The notes under the pieces were generated by a model. The model saw only the letters and a program-made list of their open reading frames with translations. It did no database searches and was not told where the DNA came from. A stretch of DNA of 64,000 bases from Microbulbifer sp. THAF38 (lineage in GTDB: Bacteria; Pseudomonadota; Gammaproteobacteria; Pseudomonadales; Cellvibrionaceae): NCBI RefSeq assembly GCF_009363535.1, contig NZ_CP045369.1:1871001-1935000 (forward strand). The letters are read 5' to 3'. Shown piece by piece: positions 35,203 through 44,462 of this stretch. Positions within the stretch are counted from its first letter, which is position 1, and each line of letters opens with the position of its first letter. Both the position numbers and the translations under genes were made by a program.

Positions 35203-35926
35203 TGTAAAGCTCGATACCTCAAAGTTTGATAAGGCCTCAGCCGAATTAAAAAAGCAGCTGCCCTATGCCAGTTCCGTAGCGCTGAATAATGTGGCGTTTC
35301 GTATACGGGGAGAAGAGCGCGCAGCAATTGGGCGCATATTTGTAAACCCGGCGAAGCTGACACTGAACTCTGTACTGGTAAAAAAAGCCACTAAGCGCAC
35401 GGGTGTTGCCAAAGTCTTTATTCGCGATCAGGCCCCGAACGGCACGGCACCTAGTGAGTATTTAGCGACGTCAGTGATTGGTGAGAACCGGATTGATAAA
35501 CGCTTTGAGCGAGCGCTTCGGCATGCTGGACTCTTACCGAGCGGGATGTATGTAGTGCATGGGAAGGAAGCCCGTTTGAACAAGCATGGCAACATTTCGG
35601 TTGCGACCTATAAGAAGATCCTGGCAGAGCTGCGTGCTAACTCCGGCGCTAAAAAGAGTGGAGCTGATGGTGTGAATGGCACCAAGTCTAAATATTTTGT
35701 CGGAAAAGTTAATGGGAAGCGTAACAAGCAGTGGTATGGGGTGTGGAAGAGGGCTGGTGGTAAGCGCAATCCAACTGCTAAACCCATTCTTATTTTCCTT
35801 AAAGGCAGGCCGAACTACCGCCAGCGCTTTCCTTTTGTTGGGATTGCACAGGGTATTGCTCGGCGGCACCTGCCGATAGAGCTTGATAAGGCAATGGACC
35901 ATGCAATCAAGACTTCAAAGCGTTGA
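35192..35926 (+). CDS. Phage structural protein, minor tail type
   Basis: 244 residues, very basic, no membrane segments. It contains KLDTSKFDKASAELKKQLPY at the start and conserved stretches such as SVALNNVAFRI, as in phage minor-tail or head-closure proteins encoded ahead of the terminase in lambda-like prophages. Overlaps the previous gene by 11 bases. The role is not certain; its position before the terminase is unusual for a tail component. Confidence 0.5.
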   Translation: MDVSVKLDTSKFDKASAELKKQLPYASSVALNNVAFRIRGEERAAIGRIFVNPAKLTLNSVLVKKATKRTGVAKVFIRDQAPNGTAPSEYLATSVIGENRIDKRFERALRHAGLLPSGMYVVHGKEARLNKHGNISVATYKKILAELRANSGAKKSGADGVNGTKSKYFVGKVNGKRNKQWYGVWKRAGGKRNPTAKPILIFLKGRPNYRQRFPFVGIAQGIARRHLPIELDKAMDHAIKTSKR

Positions 35927-36014
35927 TGAACGGGTCCTCCTGGGCGACCCAGCCCACGAGCAATTCGGGCCCGTGTTTTTAACAGCTATCTGAAATTTCC
36001 TAGGGGGTTATACC

Positions 36015-36536
36015 TTGGCTGACAACCTATCACTGGATGATCAGGCCACTCAGTCTGGTTTGGCTCGCTTAGTGGGCGCATCACAGCCGGCGATTGCAAA
36101 GCACTTTAAAGCAGGGGTCTTTACTGAAGCTGCCAGTTATCGGGTTTGGCTTCAGGAGTACTGCGAGCGATTACGAACAGAAGCCGCTGGCCGCCAGGTT
36201 AGCGACGCCCGCAGCCGCCGCGATATGGCCCAAGCCATTGAGTCTGAGGTGAATGCTCAGATGAAAATGCGCGAGCTGTATAAGGACGATCAGTTAATCC
36301 TCGATATTGAGTCCGTACGCAAGGCGATGGTGGAGTGGTCCACCATTGGCAAAAATGAATTTATAGGAGCGGTAGAAAGCATCGTTATTGCTATCGAAAG
36401 TCAGCATGCCATTACCGTCGATCGAGAACCCCTACAGCCAAACATTGACGCTGCCCTCAAAGCTATTGGCAGTTACGAGATTGAATCTGAAGAGGCTGGT
36501 GCAGGAGGTGCGCCAGGCCTGGATACCGCAGCCTAA
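36015..36536 (+). CDS. Terminase small subunit (Nu1-like)
   Basis: 173 residues, start TTG or the following codons near 36015. The N-terminal helix-turn-helix-like region (TQSGLARLVGASQPAIAKHFKAG) would bind packaging sites, followed by a long helical part (RRDMAQAIESEVNAQMKMRE) for assembly. It lies directly before the large subunit, with overlap, as in lambda. It recognises phage DNA and delivers it to the motor. Confidence 0.8.
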   Translation: MADNLSLDDQATQSGLARLVGASQPAIAKHFKAGVFTEAASYRVWLQEYCERLRTEAAGRQVSDARSRRDMAQAIESEVNAQMKMRELYKDDQLILDIESVRKAMVEWSTIGKNEFIGAVESIVIAIESQHAITVDREPLQPNIDAALKAIGSYEIESEEAGAGGAPGLDTAA

Positions 36537-38505
36537 AATCCCGCTGATCGAGTGGTTGCCAAACAATATCAAACTGCCCTCGGAGGATAGCGACAACGCC
36601 GGCTATTACCGCAACGATTATGTGCCCTATTTCTGGGGCGTAATGCACGCACTGGATAGTCCGGTGTCCTGGATGGTGGTAATGCAGAAAGCCGCGCAGA
36701 TCGGCTGGACGGTTCTGCTGGCTACCGATATCTGTAAGGTCGCCGTCACCGACCCGGCCCGCATCCTGATGCTGTTTCCCAAGGATGAAAAAGGCCGGCT
36801 GTTTATGGATGAAAAGCTGGTGCCGATTATCGAAGGTTCGCCAGCAGTGAATCGGGTGATCGATGTCACCACCAGCCGCAAAGGCGGTAGCCGCTCAACG
36901 CGCAAGAAATTCCCCGGCGGTGAGGTGCGTACCATTGGCTCCAACTCGATTTCCAATGTGAAATCCACTACAGCCCGCCGGGGCTATGTGGAGGAGCCGG
37001 ACGATACCAATAAAGACGTCGGCGATCAGGGCGATTCCATTCGCCACCTGCGCGAACGCCTCAAGCGCATGCGCAATAAGAAATTAATTATCGGTGGCAC
37101 ACCGGCCGTTGCCGACCTTTCCCAAGTGGAGCACTACACCAAGCTCGGCACCATGCGCGTGCTGCCGGTGACCTGCCACGACTGCGGCGATTCCCATGTA
37201 CTGGATTGGGAAAATGTCAGCTGGCTGGAGAAAGAGGGCGGCACGCCGCACCCGGTATTCGGCCTGCACCAGCCAGAAAGCGCGGTGTATAGCTGCCCGC
37301 ACTGTGGCAGCGCCTGGGATGACTACCGCCGCCAGGCCAATATTCTGCAGACCTGCAAAACCGCTCGGGAAAATGGCGATGACTTTGCCGGCTGGGTGAA
37401 AACCCAGTGCGGCGAGGATTTTACCGAGCATGAAATCGAACCGATAGAAACCTTTATGGAGCTATCGGAACTCTATGTGTGCATTCCCGGCACCGGCCTC
37501 GCCGATGTGGTGCGGGATTTTCTCGAAGCCGAACACGAAGCCAAAAGCGGTGATGAATCCGCGCGCATTGTTTTTCAGAACAACAAGCTGGGCAGGCCCT
37601 ACCAGTATGCCGCCAGCCGCTTGCTGGACCACGAAAAACTACAAGAGGCCGCCGAGGATTACCCGGAATTAGTGTGCCCTGCCGGTGGTCTGCTGGTAAC
37701 GGTCGGCATCGATGTACAGCACGACCGCCTGGCAATCAGCATCCGCGCCTTTGGCCGCAATGAAGAATCCTGGCAGATGTACTGGGGCGAGATCGATGGC
37801 GATACCGCCGACAAGCGCGACGATTGTTGGGATGCCCTGGATAAGCTGGTGTTCCAAAGTTTTGAGCACGAGCGCTTCGGCGAGATCCGCGCAGCGGCAG
37901 TCAGTATTGATTCCGGCGATGGCGGCACCAGCAATGCGGTGTATCACTGGGTGCGAACCCGCGATAAAAAATATCGCGGTGTGTTGGTGATGGCCATCAA
38001 AGGTGACAGCAACGACTTCGGCACCAAGGAAATCTTTAACCAGCCCCGGCAGGTGGATTTTAACAACCCCAAGCGCCGCACCAAAGCCGACCGTTACGGC
38101 GTAAAGGTTTATATCGTGGGCACCCACAAAGCCAAAGACCTGATGGCCAAGCGCCTGCTGGGCACCAGTGCCTACATGCACAGTTGCAAGCATGTGCGCC
38201 AGGACTACTGGGAGCAGGTGACTGCAGAAGTCAAAGCACCGAGTAAGAAAAATAAAGGCCGGGAAACCTGGCAACCGCGTCCCGGCCGCCCCAATGAAGG
38301 CACCGATACCGAGGTCTACGCCCTACACGCCGCCCACGCCATGGGCATGCACAAATACAACGAGAAAAAATGGTCCACCATCGAATCGCGCCTGGGCCAG
38401 CGCACGCTATTTAGCGAACCTCAACAAACACCCGAACAGCCCAAACCAGTCCCGAAAAAACCAAGGCAGCCTGCGCAGCCAGCCGGCTCCCTACTGGATA
38501 GTTAA
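36481..38505 (+). CDS. Terminase large subunit, GpA family
   Basis: DNA packaging ATPase and cos nuclease of the lambda gpA type. The start is unclear: the frame is open from 36388, but the part overlapping the small subunit has no character, so I use TTG 36481 (674 residues). GTG 36499 is another option. The adapted Walker A appears as QKAAQIGWT (lambda has the KSARVGYSK-type loop), followed by the Walker B-like RILMLFPKD region and a zinc-finger-like pattern (CHDCGDSH and CPHCG). The nuclease domain contains VTVGIDVQHDRL. The C-terminus is Pro/Lys-rich. GC content is higher than in the cassettes. Confidence 0.9.
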   Translation: MNLKRLVQEVRQAWIPQPKIPLIEWLPNNIKLPSEDSDNAGYYRNDYVPYFWGVMHALDSPVSWMVVMQKAAQIGWTVLLATDICKVAVTDPARILMLFPKDEKGRLFMDEKLVPIIEGSPAVNRVIDVTTSRKGGSRSTRKKFPGGEVRTIGSNSISNVKSTTARRGYVEEPDDTNKDVGDQGDSIRHLRERLKRMRNKKLIIGGTPAVADLSQVEHYTKLGTMRVLPVTCHDCGDSHVLDWENVSWLEKEGGTPHPVFGLHQPESAVYSCPHCGSAWDDYRRQANILQTCKTARENGDDFAGWVKTQCGEDFTEHEIEPIETFMELSELYVCIPGTGLADVVRDFLEAEHEAKSGDESARIVFQNNKLGRPYQYAASRLLDHEKLQEAAEDYPELVCPAGGLLVTVGIDVQHDRLAISIRAFGRNEESWQMYWGEIDGDTADKRDDCWDALDKLVFQSFEHERFGEIRAAAVSIDSGDGGTSNAVYHWVRTRDKKYRGVLVMAIKGDSNDFGTKEIFNQPRQVDFNNPKRRTKADRYGVKVYIVGTHKAKDLMAKRLLGTSAYMHSCKHVRQDYWEQVTAEVKAPSKKNKGRETWQPRPGRPNEGTDTEVYALHAAHAMGMHKYNEKKWSTIESRLGQRTLFSEPQQTPEQPKPVPKKPRQPAQPAGSLLDS

Positions 38506-38721
38506 ATGTCTAAAACCGCACAAGCCATGGTCGACCTCTATATCGAGGCCGAGATAGACGTGCTCGCCGGAAAAACCACGGTCATTAACGGCCGCCAATT
38601 TACTGCCGAGAACCTGCAAGAGATCCGCGCGGGCCGACAGGAGTGGGAGCGCCGAGCAACTGCAGAAACCTTAAAGGCCGCCGGCAAACGCCCTGGGCCC
38701 GCCTACGCGAATTTTAATTAA
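38506..38721 (+). CDS. Head-tail joining protein, gpW-like
   Basis: 71 residues. It fits the lambda gpW position (between terminase and portal) and character: helical N-terminus, a beta hairpin with VINGRQFTAENL, then a helix. It starts immediately after the terminase stop codon and its stop overlaps the portal start by one base. gpW closes filled heads. Confidence 0.75.
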   Translation: MSKTAQAMVDLYIEAEIDVLAGKTTVINGRQFTAENLQEIRAGRQEWERRATAETLKAAGKRPGPAYANFN

Positions 38722-40205
38722 TGAATAAATTAGATTCTGTTATCGGGTTTTTTGCACCCGAGGCTGCCCTGCGCCGTGTACAAGCCCGGCGCGCCCTGGA
38801 GATCGCCGCCGCCTATGAAGCCGCGCGCCCCAGTCGCCTGCGCAAAAACCCCGGTGATAACCGCAGTGGTGATCTGGTACTGGGAGGCAGCGTGGAAACT
38901 CTGCGCGGCCAAGCCCGGCACCTGGAGCAAAACCACGATTTTGCCTTTGGCATTCTCACCACCCTGGTGAACAACATTGTCGGCCCGCGCGGTATCGATG
39001 TGGAATTCCAGCCCAAAACCTGGGATGGCGATATCCATGACGGCCTCGCCAGCCAAATGAATGATGCCCACAAGGAATGGGCACGGCGCCCGGAATGTAC
39101 TCGGCAGTTCAGCTGGGGCAAAGCGCAGCGGCTTCTGTGTAATACCTGGCTGCGCGATGGTGAAACTTTAATGCGGCACCTGCAGGGCACAGTGCCCGGT
39201 TTAAAGCACCGTACCAATGTGCCTTACACCATCGAATGCCTGGAACCGGATTTCTTACCGGTCAGTTACAGCGACTCCAGCAAGCGCATTGTTCAAGGCA
39301 TTCAAAAGTCTGCCTGGGGCGAGCCCGCGGGGTTTTGGTTGTACGACGAGCACCCCGGTGCCTCATTGAACTGGCGTATGAAGCGCAGGTTCCATAGTGC
39401 CAAAAATATTGAGCACCTTAAGTTTGTGCGCAGGCTGCACCAAACCCGTGGGGCTTCCATCTTTGCCGCGGTGATGAATCGCCTTACTGATATTAAAGAC
39501 TATGAAGAAAACGAGCGCGTTGCCGCCAAGATTGCCTCAGCCATGGTGGGTTTTATTCAAAAGGGCAGCCCTACTGAGTACCAGCATGATGATACTTGGG
39601 ATGATGAAGGAAACCGCACCCTCGATATCCGTGCCGGTGCCATCTATGACGATCTCCGCCCTGGGGAATCAGTCGGCACCATTCAGAGCAATCGCCCCAG
39701 TGGTCTGCTAACGCCATTTTTAGAAACCATGCACCGCATGGCCGCCGCCGGCACCATGGCCAGCTTTAGCAGTATCAGCAAAAACTACAACGGGACTTAT
39801 AGCTCGCAACGCCAGGAGCTGGTGGAGCAGTGGACCAATTACGAAACCCTCAGCCTGGAATTTTGTGAGGAAATTGTAGAGCCGGCCACCCGCCGCTGGG
39901 TGCAAATGGCTTTACTGGCGGATGCCTTCAAAGTGCCGAGTGATGTCGATCCATCCACGCTGATGCATGTCGATTTTATTACCCCGGTGATGCCCTGGAT
40001 TAACCCGGTCCATGAAGCCAGCGCCGATGAAACCCTGCTGGAAAATGTACTGGCCAGCCCACAGCAGACCATCCGCCGCCGTGGCAAAAGGCCAGATGAT
40101 GTGATTAAGCAAACTGCTGCCTGGCAGCGGAAGCTCAAACAAAACGACATTACCACCCCAACCAAACGCGAAGCCGTACCCGCGCAAGAAATTGAATCTG
40201 AATAG
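38721..40205 (+). CDS. Portal protein (lambda gpB family)
   Basis: 494 residues. Forms the dodecameric DNA channel in the head. Typical lambda-portal features: NHDFAFGILTTLVNNIVGP, an early IECLEPDFLP block, HLKFVRRLHQTRG and AAGTMASFSSISKNYNGTYSSQR near residues 345-365. It begins one base before the gpW stop ends and is followed after 9 bases by the protease. Confidence 0.9.
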   Translation: MNKLDSVIGFFAPEAALRRVQARRALEIAAAYEAARPSRLRKNPGDNRSGDLVLGGSVETLRGQARHLEQNHDFAFGILTTLVNNIVGPRGIDVEFQPKTWDGDIHDGLASQMNDAHKEWARRPECTRQFSWGKAQRLLCNTWLRDGETLMRHLQGTVPGLKHRTNVPYTIECLEPDFLPVSYSDSSKRIVQGIQKSAWGEPAGFWLYDEHPGASLNWRMKRRFHSAKNIEHLKFVRRLHQTRGASIFAAVMNRLTDIKDYEENERVAAKIASAMVGFIQKGSPTEYQHDDTWDDEGNRTLDIRAGAIYDDLRPGESVGTIQSNRPSGLLTPFLETMHRMAAAGTMASFSSISKNYNGTYSSQRQELVEQWTNYETLSLEFCEEIVEPATRRWVQMALLADAFKVPSDVDPSTLMHVDFITPVMPWINPVHEASADETLLENVLASPQQTIRRRGKRPDDVIKQTAAWQRKLKQNDITTPTKREAVPAQEIESE

Positions 40206-40214
40206 GAGGCAGCC

Positions 40215-40835
40215 ATGCCGAATAAGTCCTGGTACAGCATCACCGCTGCCGCCAATACCAGTGAAGCCGATATTTATTTGTATGACTACATCGGCTACTG
40301 GGAGTTGACTGCAAAAGACTTTGCCCGCGATCTCAAAGCGCTCGGTGATGTCAGCAAGATCAATCTGCATATCAACTGCCCTGGCGGGGATGTGTTCGAC
40401 GGCACCGCCATTTACAACCTGCTCAAAGATCACAAAGCCGAGGTGGAAACCTGGATTGAAGGCATCGCAGCCAGTATGGGCAGTGTGATCGCCTTAGCCG
40501 GGGACACGGTTCACATTGCCGAAAACGCTTATTACATGGTGCACAACCCCAGTGCCGGTGTACGAGGCGATGAGCGCGCCCTGGAAAAAACCAAGAGCCT
40601 ACTGGCAAAAGTGAAAACCACCATGAAAAGCCTGTACTCCTCGCGCACCGGCATGTCGGATGAGGAAATCAGCCAAGTGATGGATGACGAGACTTGGTAT
40701 ACCGGCGCCGAAGCCGTGGAAGCCGGTTTTGCCACCGATACCACCGCAGCAATGGAAATGGCTGCCAGCTTCAGTGCCGATCACTTAAACCAATTCAAAA
40801 ATACCCCTCAAGCCATTAGTGCATTGGTTGTGTAG
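40215..40835 (+). CDS. ClpP-like prohead protease
   Basis: 206 residues, S49/ClpP-type serine protease that matures the capsid. Catalytic Ser in GIAASMGSVIA and His in YYMVHNPSAG are visible, with the substrate-groove NCPGGDVFDGTAIYN preceding. Start ATG 40215 with GGAGG upstream. No separate scaffold gene is seen; the N-terminal part of the capsid gene may play that role. Confidence 0.9.
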   Translation: MPNKSWYSITAAANTSEADIYLYDYIGYWELTAKDFARDLKALGDVSKINLHINCPGGDVFDGTAIYNLLKDHKAEVETWIEGIAASMGSVIALAGDTVHIAENAYYMVHNPSAGVRGDERALEKTKSLLAKVKTTMKSLYSSRTGMSDEEISQVMDDETWYTGAEAVEAGFATDTTAAMEMAASFSADHLNQFKNTPQAISALVV

Positions 40836-40922
40836 GGGTCCACTGAATTTAGATTCCCGTCTGCGGTTGCAGGCAACTCAACCCAACCCCAACCCCAAAC
40901 CCAAACCAAGGAAGCGCAAGCC

Positions 40923-42275
40923 ATGCCTAAAACTACCTCCACCACGCCAGCTGCAACCGCTGCGCCCGAGGTTACCCCAGAAATGAAAGCGCAGATTGCC
41001 GCCGATGCCAGAGCGCAATTTGCCGCGGATGAGAAAAAGCGCAAAGACACTATCACAGCCGTATTTAAAGGCTTCGAAGCACATAGTGTTGTGATGCAGG
41101 AATGTCTCAATGATATGGACTGCACCGCCGAAAAAGCCAAAGACAAACTGCTCACAGCCCTCGGCAGCCAAACCCCAACCCCCGTGCAAAGCTACAGCGT
41201 AGTGGTGCATGAAGGTGAGGGCATTAAGCGCTTAAAAGCCGATGCCGAAAATGCGATTGCCATGCGCGCCCTCGGTGAAAAGCGCACAGAAGGCAATGAA
41301 CTCAGTGGCTACACCATGATGGAGATTGCCCGCATCCTCATGCAGGCCCACGGCCAAAGCTTGTCCGGACTCGACAGAATGGGTGTGGTCGCCGCAGCCT
41401 TTACCCATAGTTCGGGTGACTTCGCAACGGTGCTCGGCAATATCGCCAATAAATCTATGCTCAAAGGCTATGAAGAAGCACAGGAAATCTTCCCGCGCTT
41501 TACCAGTGTCGGCAACCTCAGTGACTTTAAACTCACCACCCGCACAGACTTGGGCAGCTTCCCCTCACTGCGCCAAGTCGCACCGGGGGCAGAATTTAAA
41601 TATGTGAGTATCGGCGAACGCGCCGAGACCGCCGCACTAGCCACTTACGGGGAACTCTTCTCCATTACTCGCCAGGCCATCATTAATGACGACCTGGGCG
41701 CATTCACCCGAATCCCGCAAAAGATGGGCCTCGCCGCTGTGCGCACCGTGGGGGATCTGGTATTCAGTATCCTGCTCAACAATCCCGAAATGGCAGATGG
41801 AAAAGCCCTGTTCCATGCGGATCATGGCAACTTGGCCAGCGCCGCTCTAATCAACACCGCCAGCATCGACGCCGCACGGGTATTGATGGGTAATCAAAAG
41901 GATGGCAGCGCAGTGCTCAATATCCGGCCCAAGTTCCTGCTCTGTGATATTGCCGACGAGGGCAGCGCAAAGGTTGCCCTGGAATCCGAATTCGAAGTGG
42001 GAGAATCCACTAAAAACAACACCACACCGAACAGCGTGCGCAATATCGCCGAAGTGCTCTCTGATGCGCGCCTTAGCGGACATAACGGCTGGTACCTCAA
42101 TGCCGACCCGGTAGCGCATGACACCATCGAAGTGCTCTATCTGGATGGCCAGCAGGCCCCGGTTTTAGAAGAGCAAAATGGCTGGAGTGTCGATGGGGTG
42201 GAATTCAAAGTCCGCCTGGATGCCGCTGCGAAAGCCTGGGATGCGAAAGGCATGGTGAAAACACCCAAGACCTAA
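40923..42275 (+). CDS. Major capsid protein
   Basis: 450 residues, Mu-like major head subunit family. Residues 1-110 are Ala/Glu/Lys-rich and likely a scaffold or delta domain (TPEMKAQIAADARAQFAADEKK). The coat part follows (ANKSMLKGYEEAQEIFPRFT; GAEFKYVSIGERAETAALATYGELFSITRQAIINDDLGAF; KALFHADHGNLA). It is preceded by an AACCCC-rich leader and AAGGAAG. It assembles the HK97-fold shell after cleavage by the upstream protease. Confidence 0.88.
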   Translation: MPKTTSTTPAATAAPEVTPEMKAQIAADARAQFAADEKKRKDTITAVFKGFEAHSVVMQECLNDMDCTAEKAKDKLLTALGSQTPTPVQSYSVVVHEGEGIKRLKADAENAIAMRALGEKRTEGNELSGYTMMEIARILMQAHGQSLSGLDRMGVVAAAFTHSSGDFATVLGNIANKSMLKGYEEAQEIFPRFTSVGNLSDFKLTTRTDLGSFPSLRQVAPGAEFKYVSIGERAETAALATYGELFSITRQAIINDDLGAFTRIPQKMGLAAVRTVGDLVFSILLNNPEMADGKALFHADHGNLASAALINTASIDAARVLMGNQKDGSAVLNIRPKFLLCDIADEGSAKVALESEFEVGESTKNNTTPNSVRNIAEVLSDARLSGHNGWYLNADPVAHDTIEVLYLDGQQAPVLEEQNGWSVDGVEFKVRLDAAAKAWDAKGMVKTPKT

Positions 42276-42302
42276 CCTCAATTCCAACTGAGATTAAACC
42301 GG

Positions 42303-42330
42303 AAAGGGCCGCAATACGCGGCCTTTTTTA
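42303..42330 (+). terminator. Intrinsic terminator after the capsid gene
   Basis: Stem GGCCGC / GCGGCC extended by A-T pairs, AATAC loop, then six T. It would limit expression of genes downstream of the capsid. Confidence 0.8.
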
Positions 42331-42362
42331 TTTCGACTGCTTTACCCACTGAGAGAAAGAAT

Positions 42363-42734
42363 ATGGCTACGAATTTTGTACAAGACGGGCGCATGCTCGA
42401 TTTCACCAACAACACCAGCGCAGCGATTACCTCTGGCCAGGTGGTAATCGCAGGTGCGGTCCTGGGTGTGGCGATGGATGATATCGCCGTGGGTGAATCC
42501 GGGGTGATCGCTATTGATGGCGTATTTACGGTGCCCAAGGTATCCGGTGCAGTGATTGGCCAGGGCGAGTCACTCACCTGGGATATCTCTGCTGCAGCCT
42601 TTGACGATAGTGCTGCAACAGCCGCAACCGGCGATATCACCGGCCCTACCGCCTTTGCCGCGGAATCCGCAGGGAATGGCGCGACCAGCCTAGCGGTCAA
42701 GTTTACCGGCGTACCGGGCACCGTGAAGGCCTAG
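42363..42734 (+). CDS. DUF2190-type capsid decoration protein
   Basis: 123 residues, beta-rich, Gly/Ala/Thr-rich. The pattern ATNFVQDGRMLDFTNNTSA, then GVAMDDIAVGESGVIAIDGVF, is that of DUF2190 proteins that stabilise phage capsids, in the usual place after the major capsid gene. Confidence 0.85.
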   Translation: MATNFVQDGRMLDFTNNTSAAITSGQVVIAGAVLGVAMDDIAVGESGVIAIDGVFTVPKVSGAVIGQGESLTWDISAAAFDDSAATAATGDITGPTAFAAESAGNGATSLAVKFTGVPGTVKA

Positions 42735-42741
42735 GTGATCC

Positions 42742-43038
42742 ATGGATCTGGACCAACGAGCCGCAGAGCGCGCGTTTCGCAAATGGGGCAAGCCTGCTAT
42801 CTATACAGACGGTAGCGGTGCTGAACCTATTACTTGCCGAGTGATTAAAGATCAAGAGATCGACGAGTTCGAAGATGAGGAACGTGTGCGGGTGCCGCGT
42901 ATCGAGTTGAGTCTGCTGGTCAGTGAGGTAGGGGCTTACAACTCCGAGGCGGTGATTACTCTTGGCGGTGTGGAGTATGCAGTGCGCAAGCGGCTGACGG
43001 ATGATGGGGTTGTTTGGCGGGTGCTGGTGGATGCTTAG
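42742..43038 (+). CDS. Head-tail connector protein
   Basis: 98 residues. The short gene after the decoration protein matches head-tail joining proteins (lambda FII-like position): AAERAFRKWGKPAIYTDGSG, DEERVRVPRIELSLLVSEVG and a C-terminal VRKRLTDDGVVWRVLV. The last 20 codons of this gene recur at 45258-45317, fused to another gene, which marks a recombination junction. Its natural neighbour should be the gene now at 46933, with two cassettes inserted between. Confidence 0.78.
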   Translation: MDLDQRAAERAFRKWGKPAIYTDGSGAEPITCRVIKDQEIDEFEDEERVRVPRIELSLLVSEVGAYNSEAVITLGGVEYAVRKRLTDDGVVWRVLVDA

Positions 43039-43113
43039 GAGTATATGCCCTTCCCAAATTATTATAAAGCGGAGAAAATGCCCAACTTTATTGAGTTTTC
43101 TTAGAGTAGACTT

Positions 43114-43141
43114 TTGTACATTTGTACCAATAATTTATATT
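43114..43141 (+). promoter_or_regulatory. Candidate promoter of cargo cassette 1
   Basis: TTGTAC (43114-43119), 16 bases, TATATT (43136-43141), in AT-rich DNA about 120 bases before the first cargo gene. Confidence 0.35.
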
Positions 43142-43260
43142 TTAATGACTCGCTTAATGCATATCTACTACTCTTAGTAAATATCTTATGCAGATATAAA
43201 GTGGGAAATTACAAAGAATGTTCTCTAGGATTTCTTGCTAAGTCGACATGAGTTGAGATT

Positions 43261-43782
43261 ATGGAAGCAATAGCGTCAATCATTGATTCACTGGTGTGGC
43301 CAGTCTGTATCGTAATTATAGTTTTAGTTTTAAAGTCAGAAATTTCGCATTTGGCAAAAAAAGTCAGCAGAATTTCCCACAAAGAGACTCAGATTGATTT
43401 CAATGCAGCAGTTAAGAACGCCTCTTTTTCTCTAGAAACGGAAGAGCTTAATACAAAAATTACTGTTTCTGATGAGTTGTCGGATTTATCACCAAGGGGA
43501 TCGGTAATAGAATCTTGGTTAAGAGTCGAAGATGCAGTAAGAGGATATAATTTAAGACATGGAATTGATGCTTCTAAGGAAAAGCCGTTTAGAAGCTCAT
43601 TGGCTGCGATGAATTCGATTCACTATGATTCTATCGGTAAGGGAACTTTGCAAATGTTGGAGTCATTGCGAAGGCTTCGAAATGAAGCGGTTCACTTAAG
43701 TGATGCAAATATTTCGGCTGTCTCTGCAAAAGAGTATAGAGTCATGGCAGATAAAGTAATTTCTGCTTTAGAAATGGCCTGA
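43261..43782 (+). CDS. Membrane-anchored protein with HEPN-type motif
   Basis: 173 residues. One N-terminal membrane helix (about residues 8-25) followed by a basic turn, then a cytosolic helical domain. Near its end is LRRLRNEAVH (residues 136-145), which contains Arg140-Asn-Glu-Ala-Val-His145, an RX4H pattern as in HEPN domains and DUF4145-like proteins. HEPN proteins are often RNases in toxin-antitoxin and phage-defence systems. That the domain is active here is inference. It is AT-rich, first in cargo cassette 1, and followed by two membrane proteins. I see no separate antitoxin. Confidence 0.6.
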   Translation: MEAIASIIDSLVWPVCIVIIVLVLKSEISHLAKKVSRISHKETQIDFNAAVKNASFSLETEELNTKITVSDELSDLSPRGSVIESWLRVEDAVRGYNLRHGIDASKEKPFRSSLAAMNSIHYDSIGKGTLQMLESLRRLRNEAVHLSDANISAVSAKEYRVMADKVISALEMA

Positions 43783-43880
43783 TGCTATAAAGGAAAGCGG
43801 CTTTCTTGGTTGCATTTTATTTTCGCTTTGAAATTTGATATGTAAGTTAGTTTAAAATTTTTATGTGAGTTTAATGGACG

Positions 43881-44369
43881 ATGGAGCATCTAAGTTTTCT
43901 GGAAAAGCTGCGGGCAGTGTTTCTTTTGTCTGCTTGGGGTTGCTCGATTCTCTTCATTGTTGGGGCGCCAAATGAAGTTGAGATCGTATATTCAGTAAAA
44001 AACACTGCTCCAGAAAAGTTAAGAATTGAAAAAGCATATCTAACTTCGGAATCATGCGGGGTGGGAAAAAAATGCGATCGTATTAAATTTGAAGCAACTA
44101 ATTTAGCAACAAATTCCCCTGTAGAAGAAAGGATAGACGCTGAGCCGGGAATATTCCCTTTTGGTGTTTCAATTGGGCGAAAACAGATATGGTCTACAGA
44201 GAGGAGCTATCTCGAAGAGTTCAATGTAGGTGAAGTGTACGATGCGTATTTAGCCAGTAATGGGAGGTACTATTTGTCACAAGGAAGCTATTTTCCATTC
44301 GCATATCTTCTGGCTTTTTCGGTATTGTGGTTGGTGGGAAATGCCGTCGTTATAGCAAATAGGTTGTAA
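43881..44369 (+). CDS. Cargo membrane protein with periplasmic loop
   Basis: 162 residues. Two predicted membrane helices (about 12-29 and 140-158) flank a loop of about 110 residues with two Cys (ESCGVGKKCDR) that may form a disulfide in the periplasm. No recognised family. It lies in cassette 1 between the HEPN-type protein and a 4-TM protein. Confidence 0.55.
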   Translation: MEHLSFLEKLRAVFLLSAWGCSILFIVGAPNEVEIVYSVKNTAPEKLRIEKAYLTSESCGVGKKCDRIKFEATNLATNSPVEERIDAEPGIFPFGVSIGRKQIWSTERSYLEEFNVGEVYDAYLASNGRYYLSQGSYFPFAYLLAFSVLWLVGNAVVIANRL

Positions 44370-44462
44370 AAGATAGATTTATATGGTTGTCTGCACTTGG
44401 TTAGCTCTGTCCTTTTCTGGTCTGTTTGTTTGGGGTTAGATTTTTTATGGGGTTATTGATTT

